Shown one piece after another: positions 1-8,225 of a stretch of DNA of 64,000 nucleotides. The stretch's first letter is position 1. Each line of letters starts with the position of its first letter. A model generated the notes under the pieces. The model had not been told where the DNA came from, made no database searches, and saw only the letters and a program-made list of their open reading frames with translations. The position numbers and the translations under genes are program-made. Source of the DNA: Chitinophaga oryziterrae (GTDB lineage Bacteria > Bacteroidota > Bacteroidia > Chitinophagales > Chitinophagaceae). Where the stretch lies: the NCBI RefSeq assembly GCF_009758125.1, contig NZ_WRXO01000004.1, forward strand, positions 372,001 through 436,000, written 5' to 3'.

Positions 1-461
1 TGCGCATATTCGTCCTTGATCAGGCTTTGATATAAATACTCCTCGTCTCCCAGGGTTTGGGTCATACCAGCAGCATATTCCTTTATTTTCATTTTATAAA
101 AATTCCCAAAGAAAAGCAGGTTCACCTTTTTGTCGGTTATATCCGATGCCGTGAATTTGCCTTTAGGAAGGGAAGGCCTGGTAGCTAAAATAGCCAGGAT
201 CAAAGTAAGCAGGCTGGTTGCCAGCAGAATGAAAGTTGGCAGGACCAGATATTGAACATCTTTTAAGCGTCCCAGGACCAGACTGATAACAGCGGAGAGG
301 ATGATAGAATTCACCGTGATCAATATTTGAGCCTTATTATCCGCCATATCACTTAGGCGGTGGTCGGTGCCGGCAGTAACTCTTAGCAATCTCTCAATTA
401 AAATACCTGTATCAGTTTTTGTCGAAGACGGAATTTCTGTTGGCGTTTGATCTTTATTCAT
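1..461 (-). CDS. Pycsar effector-type membrane protein (PycTM/DUF5706 family), C-terminus outside window
   Basis: I translated this gene from the ATG at 459-461; it stays open to the left edge, so only about the first 153 residues are seen. An ADNKAQILITVNSIILS segment begins the first of two hydrophobic helices (about residues 46-62 and 69-89). It is followed by a segment reading GKFTASDITDKKVNLLFFGN and then by an EYLYQSLIKDEY motif. This order is the one I know from the effector family of Pycsar (cyclic-pyrimidine) antiphage systems, in which a two-helix membrane domain damages the inner membrane once a cyclic nucleotide is sensed. The N-terminal 40 residues are short and no HD domain precedes the helices, unlike longer Bacteroidota versions. 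No uridylate or cytidylate cyclase lies upstream within the window; one could lie past the left edge. The family is assigned by recalled sequence pattern. Confidence 0.72.
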   Translation of the reverse strand, partial: MNKDQTPTEIPSSTKTDTGILIERLLRVTAGTDHRLSDMADNKAQILITVNSIILSAVISLVLGRLKDVQYLVLPTFILLATSLLTLILAILATRPSLPKGKFTASDITDKKVNLLFFGNFYKMKIKEYAAGMTQTLGDEEYLYQSLIKDEYA

Positions 462-718
462 TTGTACATTATATTTATAGCCAGCAAATAAGCTTTTGGT
501 TTATTAAAATTAAAACATATGGATGATATTCAGCTAATAGCGAAGTATTATCCCGCATCAATTCATCCGGCAGCTTTGTTATTTGCATGATAAGATTCGG
601 CCTGTAGATATAAAAAAAATATAAAAATATACTTATATTCATACAAACAAAATCCAGGGAACTCAAATTAGTCATTTATTTGTTAATGTCCTTATTTGCC
701 TGGTCATAAATACGGTTT

Positions 719-916
719 ATGAAGAAGTATAAAAAGATAACAATGTTTTTTATTGAGTTCGCATTAACACTGGTAGTGTTTATTGCATTTTTCGGAATTA
801 TGGACCCTCCACTCTCCGTAGAGAGAATAGGGACATGCATATTCATATCTCTGTTATTGACATTTACTTTTTCTTTCTTCTTTAAAAGAAAACAGAAAAC
901 CGAAGATAATATGTAA
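719..916 (+). CDS. Small two-helix membrane protein, unknown function
   Basis: This 65-residue product starts MKKYKKIT and has two hydrophobic stretches (about residues 9-27 and 38-55). A short loop, MDPPLSVERIG, lies between them, and the protein ends in a basic/acidic tail (KRKQKTEDNM). The positive-inside pattern and the strong terminator shortly after the stop support a real gene. It is monocistronic, and I do not recognise a family. A longer reading frame on the opposite strand is low in complexity and is probably only a shadow. Confidence 0.5.
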   Translation: MKKYKKITMFFIEFALTLVVFIAFFGIMDPPLSVERIGTCIFISLLLTFTFSFFFKRKQKTEDNM

Positions 917-950
917 TCCCTGCCATAAACGCATTTATCTGTTTGTAATA

Positions 951-981
951 AAAAAGAAGCTGTCACTGGCAGCTTCTTTTT
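951..981 (+). terminator. Rho-independent terminator after the small membrane protein
   Basis: A perfect 10-bp stem, AAAGAAGCTG paired with CAGCTTCTTT around a 7-nt loop, is followed by T residues. It lies 37 nt past the stop codon at 916. Confidence 0.8.
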
Positions 982-1065
982 ATGCATATCATAATTATAG
1001 TTGTATGAAAACAAAGCTGTACCATACATCATAAACAAAAATCCAACTTCTGAAAAGTTTCAATA

Positions 1066-1758
1066 ATGAATGATAATGATACAAAACGACTTTCGCGACT
1101 GACGGCAATTTTAACCCAATTGCAAACGAAACGACTTTTGACGGCAACAGAATTGGCCAGCAAATTTTCGGTAAGTATCAGAACGATTTACAGGGACATA
1201 AAGGCATTGGAACAAGCAGGAGTTCCAATTTTGACTGAAGAGGGCAAAGGTTATACCTTAATGGAAGGATACAGAGTTCCACCTGTTATGTTTACCGAAA
1301 ACCAGGCCAACGCTTTAATCCTTGCGGAGCAACTAGTATTAAAAAACAAAGACGCTTCTTTTGTTAAAGACTATTCAGAAGCTATCGAGAAAATAAAAGC
1401 CGTATTAGGGCATAATGTAAAAGACAAAGCTAATCTGCTTTCCGAGCGGACCCGGTTTAGCCAAAACATTAATAGTGAGAAAAATAGCAATAACCTATCT
1501 GATTTGCAGTTTGCCCTTACAAATTTTTGTCTGACAAAAATTGAATATACCAATGAATCGGACAAAGCCACAAGCAGATTGATCGAACCCTTTGCATTGT
1601 TAAGTACACATGAGAATTGGTTATTAGTTGCGTGGTGCCGTTTGCGTAATGAGTTTCGGTTTTTTCGACTTGACAGGATTAAAAAACTGGATATTCTTAC
1701 CGAGAAGTTTTCCCCTCACAAAATGACCTTACAAGAATATTTTGATCGTTATCATTAA
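1066..1758 (+). CDS. YafY-type transcriptional regulator (HTH plus WYL domain)
   Basis: This 230-residue protein has an N-terminal winged helix-turn-helix of the HTH_11/DeoR type (about residues 5-60, with TELASKFSVSIRTIYRDIKA as the recognition region). A linker and a WYL domain (about residues 140-220, with RLIEPFALLSTHENWLLVAW and FRLDRI) follow. WYL regulators bind a nucleic-acid or other small ligand through the WYL fold and repress or activate neighbouring genes. The gene is followed on the same strand by a DUF1761 membrane protein and a YdeI-like protein, so the three may form one transcription unit. The ligand cannot be read from sequence. Confidence 0.88.
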   Translation: MNDNDTKRLSRLTAILTQLQTKRLLTATELASKFSVSIRTIYRDIKALEQAGVPILTEEGKGYTLMEGYRVPPVMFTENQANALILAEQLVLKNKDASFVKDYSEAIEKIKAVLGHNVKDKANLLSERTRFSQNINSEKNSNNLSDLQFALTNFCLTKIEYTNESDKATSRLIEPFALLSTHENWLLVAWCRLRNEFRFFRLDRIKKLDILTEKFSPHKMTLQEYFDRYH

Positions 1759-1821
1759 CCCCTGACATAGGGCTGTCACAAGACCAATTTAGATTTGCAG
1801 CATAAATTCAAAAATCAGATT

Positions 1822-2235
1822 ATGATTAGTCAATTAGCAAACTTAAATTGGATTAGCGTTTTAGTCGCATTTGTTGTGTATTTTTTACTCGGAGCTTTAT
1901 GGTTCACCTTGTTTTTCAGTAAGCAGTACAAAATTTCTTTGGGTCGTGATAACGAAACTTTGCCAAACAAACCTATTTTTATAGTCGGACCTGCACTTTG
2001 CTCTCTGGTGATTACAATTGCAACTGCGGTTTTAATTTATGCCCTGCATATTCAGTCTTTTAGCGCTGCGTTGGAATTTTCTTTATTTGTTGGTGTTGGA
2101 TATCTGGTTGCCAATACCGTCAATATTGCCATCAATCCCAATATTCCCCGGCCAATCCTCTATGGAGTTATAAGTGGGACCTATCATTTATTAGGTATTT
2201 TGATGGTGAGTATCATTTTGGTTACAATGAAATAG
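1822..2235 (+). CDS. DUF1761-type integral membrane protein
   Basis: This protein of about 137 residues has four hydrophobic helices. It opens with a short N-terminal segment (MISQLANLNWISVLVAF), followed by an LLGALWFTLFF motif and an NIPRP turn before the last helix, as in DUF1761. I prefer the ATG at 1822 over an upstream in-frame TTG at 1795, because the extra nine residues are polar and unlike the family start. It lies 63 nt after the WYL regulator and 5 nt before the YdeI-like gene, which suggests co-transcription. The function of DUF1761 is not known to me. Confidence 0.75.
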   Translation: MISQLANLNWISVLVAFVVYFLLGALWFTLFFSKQYKISLGRDNETLPNKPIFIVGPALCSLVITIATAVLIYALHIQSFSAALEFSLFVGVGYLVANTVNIAINPNIPRPILYGVISGTYHLLGILMVSIILVTMK

Positions 2236-2240
2236 AAGGA

Positions 2241-2819
2241 ATGCTGAAAAAGGGAATAGCAACTTTCTGCCCGGCAGGCAGACAAGATTGGAGACAATGG
2301 TTAAAAGAAAACCATCATTCAAAACAATCTGTCTGGCTTGTTTATTATAAAAAGAGGTCTGGTGTTCCAACAATAACTTACAGTGATGCTGTTGACGAGG
2401 CCCTTTGCTTTGGCTGGATAGACAGCACAAAGAAATCTATAGACAGTGAAACGTTTATGCAATTCTTCTGCAAACGAAAATCCAATAGTGTCTGGTCAAA
2501 AATAAACAAGGGAAAGGTGCAGCGATTAATTGAGGAAGATCTTATGACGCAAGCTGGTTACGAAAGCATTGAAACTGCAAAACAAAATGGTTGGTGGACA
2601 ATTCTGGACAATGTAGAAGAATTGAAAATACCCAACGACCTGCAAACAGCATTCAAAGCAAAGTCAGGTTCAAAGGACTTTTTCTTAAGTTTAAGTAAAT
2701 CTGTCAGGAAAAGCATTTTGCAATGGCTCGTTCTTGCGAAACGACCGGAAACGAGGCAAAAACGAATTTGTGAAATAGCAGAACTTGCAGCCCAAAAACT
2801 GAAACCGAAACAGTTTTAG
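2241..2819 (+). CDS. YdeI/OmpD-associated family protein
   Basis: This 192-residue cytoplasmic protein carries the family hallmarks. The N-terminus reads WRQWLKENHHSKQSVWLVYYKK. The motif SDAVDEALCFGWIDSTKK follows, then FCKRKSNSVWSKINKGKVQRL and a C-terminal SKSVRKSILQWLVLAKRPETR region (about residues 150-172). The family is often annotated as bacteriocin-protection, YdeI/OmpD-associated, from indirect evidence. The spacing of 5 nt from the DUF1761 gene and the strong terminator after the stop mark it as the last gene of the small operon. Confidence 0.82.
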   Translation: MLKKGIATFCPAGRQDWRQWLKENHHSKQSVWLVYYKKRSGVPTITYSDAVDEALCFGWIDSTKKSIDSETFMQFFCKRKSNSVWSKINKGKVQRLIEEDLMTQAGYESIETAKQNGWWTILDNVEELKIPNDLQTAFKAKSGSKDFFLSLSKSVRKSILQWLVLAKRPETRQKRICEIAELAAQKLKPKQF

Positions 2820-2884
2820 GGACTTAGAACAACCGTTTTGCATCAATTTGGCCTGTGGTTCAGGTACCTGGGATCGTATTCACA

Positions 2885-2922
2885 GTAAAGGGTTTCAGCA
2901 AATCTGCTGAAACCCTTTATTA
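2885..2922 (+). terminator. Rho-independent terminator after the YdeI-like gene
   Basis: The stem is a perfect 14 bp (AAAGGGTTTCAGCA paired with TGCTGAAACCCTTT) around a 4-nt loop at 2901-2904. It is followed by an AT-rich run. Confidence 0.85.
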
Positions 2923-2935
2923 TTTCAAAGTGTCT

Positions 2936-3085
2936 CTATTGTTTCGTAATTATTCTCGTATATGTCTTTCCATTATGAGTAATCTTCACTACATATGAAC
3001 CTGTTGGTAAAAGTATGCTCCCGGTAAAATACATTTTGTGTACTATTATAAAGGACGTAACCTTTGAAAAAACAGATGTATTTTA
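2936..3085 (-). pseudogene. Remnant of a T9SS C-terminal sorting domain
   Basis: On the minus strand a short open stretch ends in LPTGSYVVKITHNGKTYTR and then IITKQ and a stop. This is the classic end of a type A T9SS sorting domain. Upstream in the same frame there is a stop after about 47 codons, and no matching N-terminal protein is found. A second open stretch upstream (about 3080-3240, containing KLPILKKIDLEDNNSQMG) may be another piece in a shifted frame. The best reading is a decayed secreted-protein gene just downstream of the S41 peptidase. Confidence 0.6.
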
Positions 3086-3098
3086 CTGGTAGTATACG
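3012..3098. repeat. Imperfect 22-bp inverted repeat inside the T9SS remnant
   Basis: The arm at 3012-3034 is the reverse complement of the arm at 3076-3098, with 19 of 22 positions matching. The two are separated by 41 nt. Both arms encode MYFTGSI in the outward-facing frames, so this is a fold-back duplication of coding sequence and not a terminator. No T-run follows. Confidence 0.6.
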
Positions 3099-3243
3099 TT
3101 CTACGGATAAGATGTGTGCATTGAGATGAAACTGATACGTGGCTTTTTGCTGATGGAATTGTATTGCCCATTTGTGAATTATTGTCTTCCAGGTCGATCT
3201 TTTTCAATATAGGTAATTTTGTTTTCGATGTCGGACCTTGACG

Positions 3244-4725
3244 TTAATCCAATTTGTATTCAAGAAGCTTATTCAAAGCAGGCGGATTGCCGTTCCTGTT
3301 TAAAAACATCTGTAATATGAGGGTTGAAGTTACATTCTGATCCGGCTTGACTACCGAACATTTATTCTCCGGCAAGCTATCCGCAAAATCAAGATTAACG
3401 TAGCAGGCGGGAACGGAAAATACCAATCCACTATTGGGTAGCCGATATTGCAATAATATCGCTGCATTCATGAAATGCACATTACCGCCGGCCTGCGTGC
3501 CGAATAAAAGCGCCCGCTTATTCACCCTGGCAAGGGTGGCAAAGGCGCAAGCTGCGGAATAGGTCTGCCCGGAAATGAGAATATACACAGCCCCGGTAAA
3601 CCGCTTCTCTGCTGCTACTGGTTCCAAAGGCGTCTGAAAGAGCTTTTTCTCGTACGTTTTCGTCGCGGTCTTTCGGAAGCCGCCCCACAATGCCCGCTCT
3701 GCATCACGGGACACTTGCCCGTTTAAAGGGCTGTAGTTGATTCCCGTCAGATATTTACGGTAGGGTATATCCTTCTTATCCGCACTCAATGTCAGGGAAA
3801 AGCTGAAGGGGCGATCTGTCAGATAAGAATATAACAGCGGCACGTTATTCATAAGGCCGCCACCATTACGGGTGAGGTCAATAACCAACCGGCCTATACT
3901 ATCTCTCCCCAACTTACCAAAGAAGCTGTCCAGAAAAGTCTTCAATGTATCCGGAGGAAAGTAGAAAGTATTCAAATACAGGGTAGCGGTGCGGTTTGCC
4001 TTATCGATGTCATAATCTATCGCTTTTCCTTCCTTGCTTTTCCAGAAAGCAGAGGGGGTCACTCTCCTGGGATACATAACCTGCAAATAAGTCTCCATGG
4101 GAATAGCCTCAACTGTCGCATGTCTTTTCTGATTTTCGTACCTGTACTCAACATCGAAGCTTCTCTGTGGCCCATATTCCTCCGACCATATGATGGGCAA
4201 CGCTGCCTCAATTCCCGAAAGATCCATTACTGAATCGGCCCCGTACCTGTTTCCGGAGGAGTGAAGAGCGTCGAGCAGCTGTCTTACCGTGTGCCCATTG
4301 ATGGCAGTGATCTCCGCCGCGAAAGGTATATCCACGCTGTCCTGGTTGATATAAAGACTGTTGCCGATAATGCGGACTGCATAAGGCCAAACTTTAAATC
4401 CCGTTTGCTGCCATTGAAAGTAGCTATGAGAGTCAGCACAGAAATCGCCTATGTCGACATATTTGAAAACAGATGCCACCTGAGAAATTGTCATAGGCTG
4501 ACCAAGACGATAGAGAGAATCGATTTTTCTGGAAACCTGTTCCCTTATACCCGGCTTATTATATATAGGATGAAGAGACGTGATCAACTGCTTAAAAATT
4601 GGAAGGTCGTTTCTGAGGTTTTGCCTGAAGGTAATGATACTTTCTTCATTTTGCGCCAGGCACAGAAATGCATTTATGATGCACAAAAAAAATAAGGAAA
4701 GAATTTTAACCCGAATTCTATTCAT
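3244..4725 (-). CDS. Secreted S41-family peptidase-like protein
   Basis: The product is about 493 residues, starting at MNRIRVKILSLFFLCIINAF, a clear signal peptide ending in LAQ. An 18-residue upstream extension is possible but would hide the signal, so I reject it. The C-terminal half shows the S41 (C-terminal processing protease) fold, with the motifs GRLVIDLTRNGGGLMNN and then ISGQTYSAACAFATLA, which holds the candidate nucleophile serine, followed by LLFGTQAGGN. The usual downstream lysine of the Ser-Lys dyad is not obvious, so the catalytic group may differ (tricorn-like) or activity may be lost. It is probably periplasmic or surface-exposed. It stands alone, with an AraC gene upstream on the same strand. 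Confidence 0.8.
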   Translation of the reverse strand: MNRIRVKILSLFFLCIINAFLCLAQNEESIITFRQNLRNDLPIFKQLITSLHPIYNKPGIREQVSRKIDSLYRLGQPMTISQVASVFKYVDIGDFCADSHSYFQWQQTGFKVWPYAVRIIGNSLYINQDSVDIPFAAEITAINGHTVRQLLDALHSSGNRYGADSVMDLSGIEAALPIIWSEEYGPQRSFDVEYRYENQKRHATVEAIPMETYLQVMYPRRVTPSAFWKSKEGKAIDYDIDKANRTATLYLNTFYFPPDTLKTFLDSFFGKLGRDSIGRLVIDLTRNGGGLMNNVPLLYSYLTDRPFSFSLTLSADKKDIPYRKYLTGINYSPLNGQVSRDAERALWGGFRKTATKTYEKKLFQTPLEPVAAEKRFTGAVYILISGQTYSAACAFATLARVNKRALLFGTQAGGNVHFMNAAILLQYRLPNSGLVFSVPACYVNLDFADSLPENKCSVVKPDQNVTSTLILQMFLNRNGNPPALNKLLEYKLD

Positions 4726-5005
4726 AAGTATGTCTTCGTGTAGGAAATTAGCCTTTTTGTAGGCGCACGGGGAAATCATGAACCTAAAACTTGAAGATAG
4801 TATTTTTTCTCAATTTTGTGCTATTGACCAGAAGACCTGTTTTCGATAGATATCCGATACCACCAACAGTCAGATGCAGTGTATTTATGATCAACAACAT
4901 CTGGCAATCTACGCTGTTATAATATTTAAACTGAGTCACTACCTGCGATAGGGAATGAGAACAGTTGCGTTAATATGAACTTCTTAAGACTGGCTCTGAC
5001 AGGTT

Positions 5006-5911
5006 TTATTTTGCTGCGCCTTTATACTTACTTGGAGTGATACCTGTATGTTTTTTGAAAAATTTACTAAAGAAAAACTGATCACTAAACTGTAATTGTT
5101 CCGCTACGGTCGCAACTGACAGCCCGAGATCATCCAACATTATTTTTGCCTCCATAATCACAATTTCATCAATCATTTCACCACAGGTTTTATTGGTTAT
5201 TTCTTTCACTATTTTAGTAAGATGCTTAGGCGTTATATAGAGCGCATCTGCATAGAATTGTACCCCGCGTTCTTCCCTGAAATGCTGAAAGAGCAACTTT
5301 ACAAATGATCTTAATATCTCTTCTTTCCTGGTTGTTTTTACCTGCTCATCCGGCCGGTACTTTTTAAACAAAGCAGCTACTTCAAACATAAAAATATTAA
5401 ACCCATGATGAATTATTTCGGTCTTAAACGGATGTTCATATGCCGGATCCTCCATTTTACGCAACATCTTTATAACGTCATGTAATGCATCTGCATCTTC
5501 CTGCTGCAGTAATAAACAAGGGTTATTTTGTAAGGAGAAGAAACCAAAGGATGATATATGTTTTTCGCCAAATCGGGCCTGTCCTAAAAAATCATGCGAA
5601 AAGCTAACCGCTATAATGATGAATTCATTGTTATGGTTTTGAAACTGGTGTATAGCATTGAAAGGAATAACAACAAGGTTGTTCTTTTTTATATGGTAAT
5701 TAATCAGGTTGATTTGAATATCCACTTCCCCCTCAATTACCAGCCCGATCGAAAAATGATTGGAACGTAAAGGTCTCCCTAATATGTCCTCCCTGGGTTT
5801 AAATTCATCATTCCTGAAAGTAAGAAAATCTTTAGCCGGGTCCTTTCGGCCAGCATCAATACTCATTTCACTTATGGTAAAAGTGTGAATAGAAGGAGAA
5901 TTGGCTTTCAT
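5006..5911 (-). CDS. AraC-family transcriptional regulator
   Basis: This regulator of about 301 residues has a cupin-like N-terminal sensor (GLVIEGEVDIQINLINYHI, IPFNAIHQF). Its C-terminal double helix-turn-helix includes YADALYITPKHLTKIVKE and ends in the usual FFSKFFKKHTGITPSKYK signature. The ATG at 5911 gives MKANSPSIHTF; an in-frame ATG 12 codons upstream (5947) is also possible. It is transcribed in the same direction as the NDH-2 and SDR genes that lie upstream of it, 61 nt or more apart, and could control them or the divergent efflux operon. Confidence 0.88.
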   Translation of the reverse strand: MKANSPSIHTFTISEMSIDAGRKDPAKDFLTFRNDEFKPREDILGRPLRSNHFSIGLVIEGEVDIQINLINYHIKKNNLVVIPFNAIHQFQNHNNEFIIIAVSFSHDFLGQARFGEKHISSFGFFSLQNNPCLLLQQEDADALHDVIKMLRKMEDPAYEHPFKTEIIHHGFNIFMFEVAALFKKYRPDEQVKTTRKEEILRSFVKLLFQHFREERGVQFYADALYITPKHLTKIVKEITNKTCGEMIDEIVIMEAKIMLDDLGLSVATVAEQLQFSDQFFFSKFFKKHTGITPSKYKGAAK

Positions 5912-6008
5912 AAACTTAACATGACAATTAACACGAATGAAAACCAAATTAATTAAATTAAACCAGATTCTGTATTCTTCTCAATCCCTATTTATGGAAT
6001 TTAACAAT

Positions 6009-7283
6009 TTACGTTCTTGAGGATGGTCTGATGATCATACGTAATACCTGGTCTTTTGTAAAATAGGCCAGCATCCAGTTATAAAAAGTTTTAACACGGT
6101 TACGATGATTGGCTAAATAGGTTAAATGTATAAACAGCCACATCACCCAGGCAATGAATCCGTTGAAATGCATTTTTTGTTTTGGCATATCGGCTACCGC
6201 TTTTTTACTGCCAATAATAGCCATCGATCCCTTATTAAAATAAGTAAATGATTTAAGGGGTTTGTTACTATTAATAGCCATCAAATTATGAGCGAGATTT
6301 TTACCCTGCTGCATAGCTACCTGTGCTACCTGGGGATGGCCGTTGCTATAGTTTGGATCGCTGGTTTGCAAAGCGATATCGCCAATAGCAAAAATGTTAG
6401 AGAACCCATTTACAGTATTGTGCGCATTCACCCTTAAACGGTTCCCATTTCCATATGAACTTTGGGGAATGCCTGGAAATACCTCGCCGGTAACACCAGC
6501 AGCCCATATTAAAATTTTAGCAGGTATAATTTCACCCGTAGATAACATTAATGAATCATCTACATAATCTGTTACACGTGCGCCAAGCTTAATGTTTACC
6601 CCCATATCCTGTAATTTATTATAAGTATAGGTTTGTGAGGTTTCACTCATGGCAGATAATAAGGAGTGATGACTATCTACCAAATAGATACCGCCGGCAT
6701 GATCAGTCAGTTCAGGATAATCTTTGGGGAAAATACTTTTTGTCATTTCGGCCAGCATGCCGGCTATTTCTATCCCTGTTGGCCCGCCACCTACAATAAC
6801 GGTAGTAGTTAACTTTTTCTTTTCAACAATATCTGTTACCCTGGTGGCTGTTTCAATTTGCTGAAGCAGATAATTACGCATATTGATAGCGTCATCCAAT
6901 GTTTTCATGGGTAACGCATTTGCTTCGATGTTTTTCAGGTTTAAATAATTGCTTTTAGTACCGGTAGCTAAAACAAGGTAATCATATTCCATCTCACCTG
7001 CATCAAGCAATACTTTATTCTCTGCCGGTAAAATTTCGACCAGCCGGCCTAAATAGAAGTTAATATTCTTTTTACCCTGCAGCAATTTGCGGTAAGGATA
7101 GCTTATACTGGAAACCTCTAAAAAGCCCGTAGCCACCTGGTATAACAACGGCTGGAAAAAATTGTAATTATTTCTGTCAATCAATGTAATATGATAACCG
7201 GATCTTTTTTGTAGATTTTTAGCCAGGTTTAACCCGGCAAAACCACCGCCTACTATTACTACCTTCTTTTGAGTGTGCGCCAT
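6009..7283 (-). CDS. NAD(P)/FAD-dependent oxidoreductase, NDH-2-like
   Basis: This 424-residue flavoprotein has an N-terminal FAD-binding Rossmann motif (VVIVGGGFAGLNLAKNLQK) and the NDH-2 signature NYNFFQPLLYQVATG. A second dinucleotide motif (VIVGGGPTGIEIAGMLAEM, about residue 165) and the FAD-contacting IFAIGDIA (about residue 300) follow. The C-terminal part (about 375-395) is amphipathic and hydrophobic, as in membrane-anchored type II NADH dehydrogenases, which pass electrons from NADH to quinone without pumping protons. It lies 14 nt downstream of the SDR-like gene, so the two are likely one operon. Confidence 0.88.
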   Translation of the reverse strand: MAHTQKKVVIVGGGFAGLNLAKNLQKRSGYHITLIDRNNYNFFQPLLYQVATGFLEVSSISYPYRKLLQGKKNINFYLGRLVEILPAENKVLLDAGEMEYDYLVLATGTKSNYLNLKNIEANALPMKTLDDAINMRNYLLQQIETATRVTDIVEKKKLTTTVIVGGGPTGIEIAGMLAEMTKSIFPKDYPELTDHAGGIYLVDSHHSLLSAMSETSQTYTYNKLQDMGVNIKLGARVTDYVDDSLMLSTGEIIPAKILIWAAGVTGEVFPGIPQSSYGNGNRLRVNAHNTVNGFSNIFAIGDIALQTSDPNYSNGHPQVAQVAMQQGKNLAHNLMAINSNKPLKSFTYFNKGSMAIIGSKKAVADMPKQKMHFNGFIAWVMWLFIHLTYLANHRNRVKTFYNWMLAYFTKDQVLRMIIRPSSRT

Positions 7284-7297
7284 AATTTATTTATTGA

Positions 7298-7993
7298 TTA
7301 ATGATCATTATGCATCCAATGAAACAGCGGGTCTTTACCTTTTGTATTGCCGTCGTATAGATCCAGTATTAGTGCTCCCAGCTCATCCGGATGGATATAA
7401 TTATTTTGAGACTTGTTTTTTTTCTTGTTAGGATCTACATACAAATGATAGTATTCCATATTCGTATCCTTTATTTCTTCGAAAAACATTTTTGCCATTT
7501 CCTTTTGCATGCATAGCGATAAGCGGGTAAGTTTAGCCTGCTCTGTTTTTAAAGTATGGTTGGTGAAATCGATACTGATAAACATACCTCGCCGGGATTT
7601 TTTTATACCAATAAAGGATAGTCTGGCCGCAACAAAAAAAGCGGTTATATTTTGTTCAATAGTGCGCTCCCAATCTGTAATTTCTACCTGGTTAAGAGGT
7701 TTAGTGAGTGAAGAGCTTTCAAAGCAGGCAATACTCAAGTCTATTTTGCCAAAACGTTCGATGATATCATCTGTCATTTGCTCCGCCCTATAAAAATCGG
7801 GATAATCGGCCAGCATGGTGATGATTGAACCGCTGCCGGTAACTGCTTCAATTTGTTTGATCCATAACAGATCTTTTGCGCTTTGCGCGGGTACTATAAC
7901 AATTGCATTTTCTTTCAACAGCATTTTTGCAATGCTTATAGCTATTGCCCCTTTACTTCCCGCTAAAACCGCGACTTTATTTTTCAATGACAT
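7298..7993 (-). CDS. Short-chain dehydrogenase/reductase-fold protein lacking catalytic Tyr-Lys
   Basis: Starting at MSLKNKVAVLAGSKGAIA the product is about 231 residues. An upstream ATG at 8053 would add a hydrophobic, signal-like 20 residues and seems less likely. The Rossmann glycine motif is altered (GSKGAIAIS), although the positions of the SDR secondary structure are kept (DLSIACFESSS and IEQNITAFFVAARLSFIGI). The catalytic YxxxK is absent: the matching stretch reads TLKTEQAKLTRLSLCMQKEM. It is therefore probably a non-catalytic or altered SDR. It is coupled to the NDH-2 gene 14 nt downstream. Confidence 0.7.
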   Translation of the reverse strand: MSLKNKVAVLAGSKGAIAISIAKMLLKENAIVIVPAQSAKDLLWIKQIEAVTGSGSIITMLADYPDFYRAEQMTDDIIERFGKIDLSIACFESSSLTKPLNQVEITDWERTIEQNITAFFVAARLSFIGIKKSRRGMFISIDFTNHTLKTEQAKLTRLSLCMQKEMAKMFFEEIKDTNMEYYHLYVDPNKKKNKSQNNYIHPDELGALILDLYDGNTKGKDPLFHWMHNDH

Positions 7994-8225
7994 GTTATAA
8001 AGATTAACTGCTTGTAAAAGCAATACAAATATTGGTATTAAAAAGGGATGCATCCATGTCTGTATGTGGTAACAATATGTCTAAATGGCTCATTTGAATA
8101 CAGGTAAATGGTTAATGCGACATATACACATGCTTTCACTCCTTACAGACATTTTTTAACGATTGTCTAACGCTCAACTTTGTGCCGTCAATTAAAAGGA
8201 TACACGCTAATAATCACTTCAATTA

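Noticed and set aside
475..675. 66-residue minus-strand frame upstream of the Pycsar-type gene
   Set aside because: Aromatic-rich AT-driven sequence with no protein-like pattern; probably the promoter region of the effector gene.
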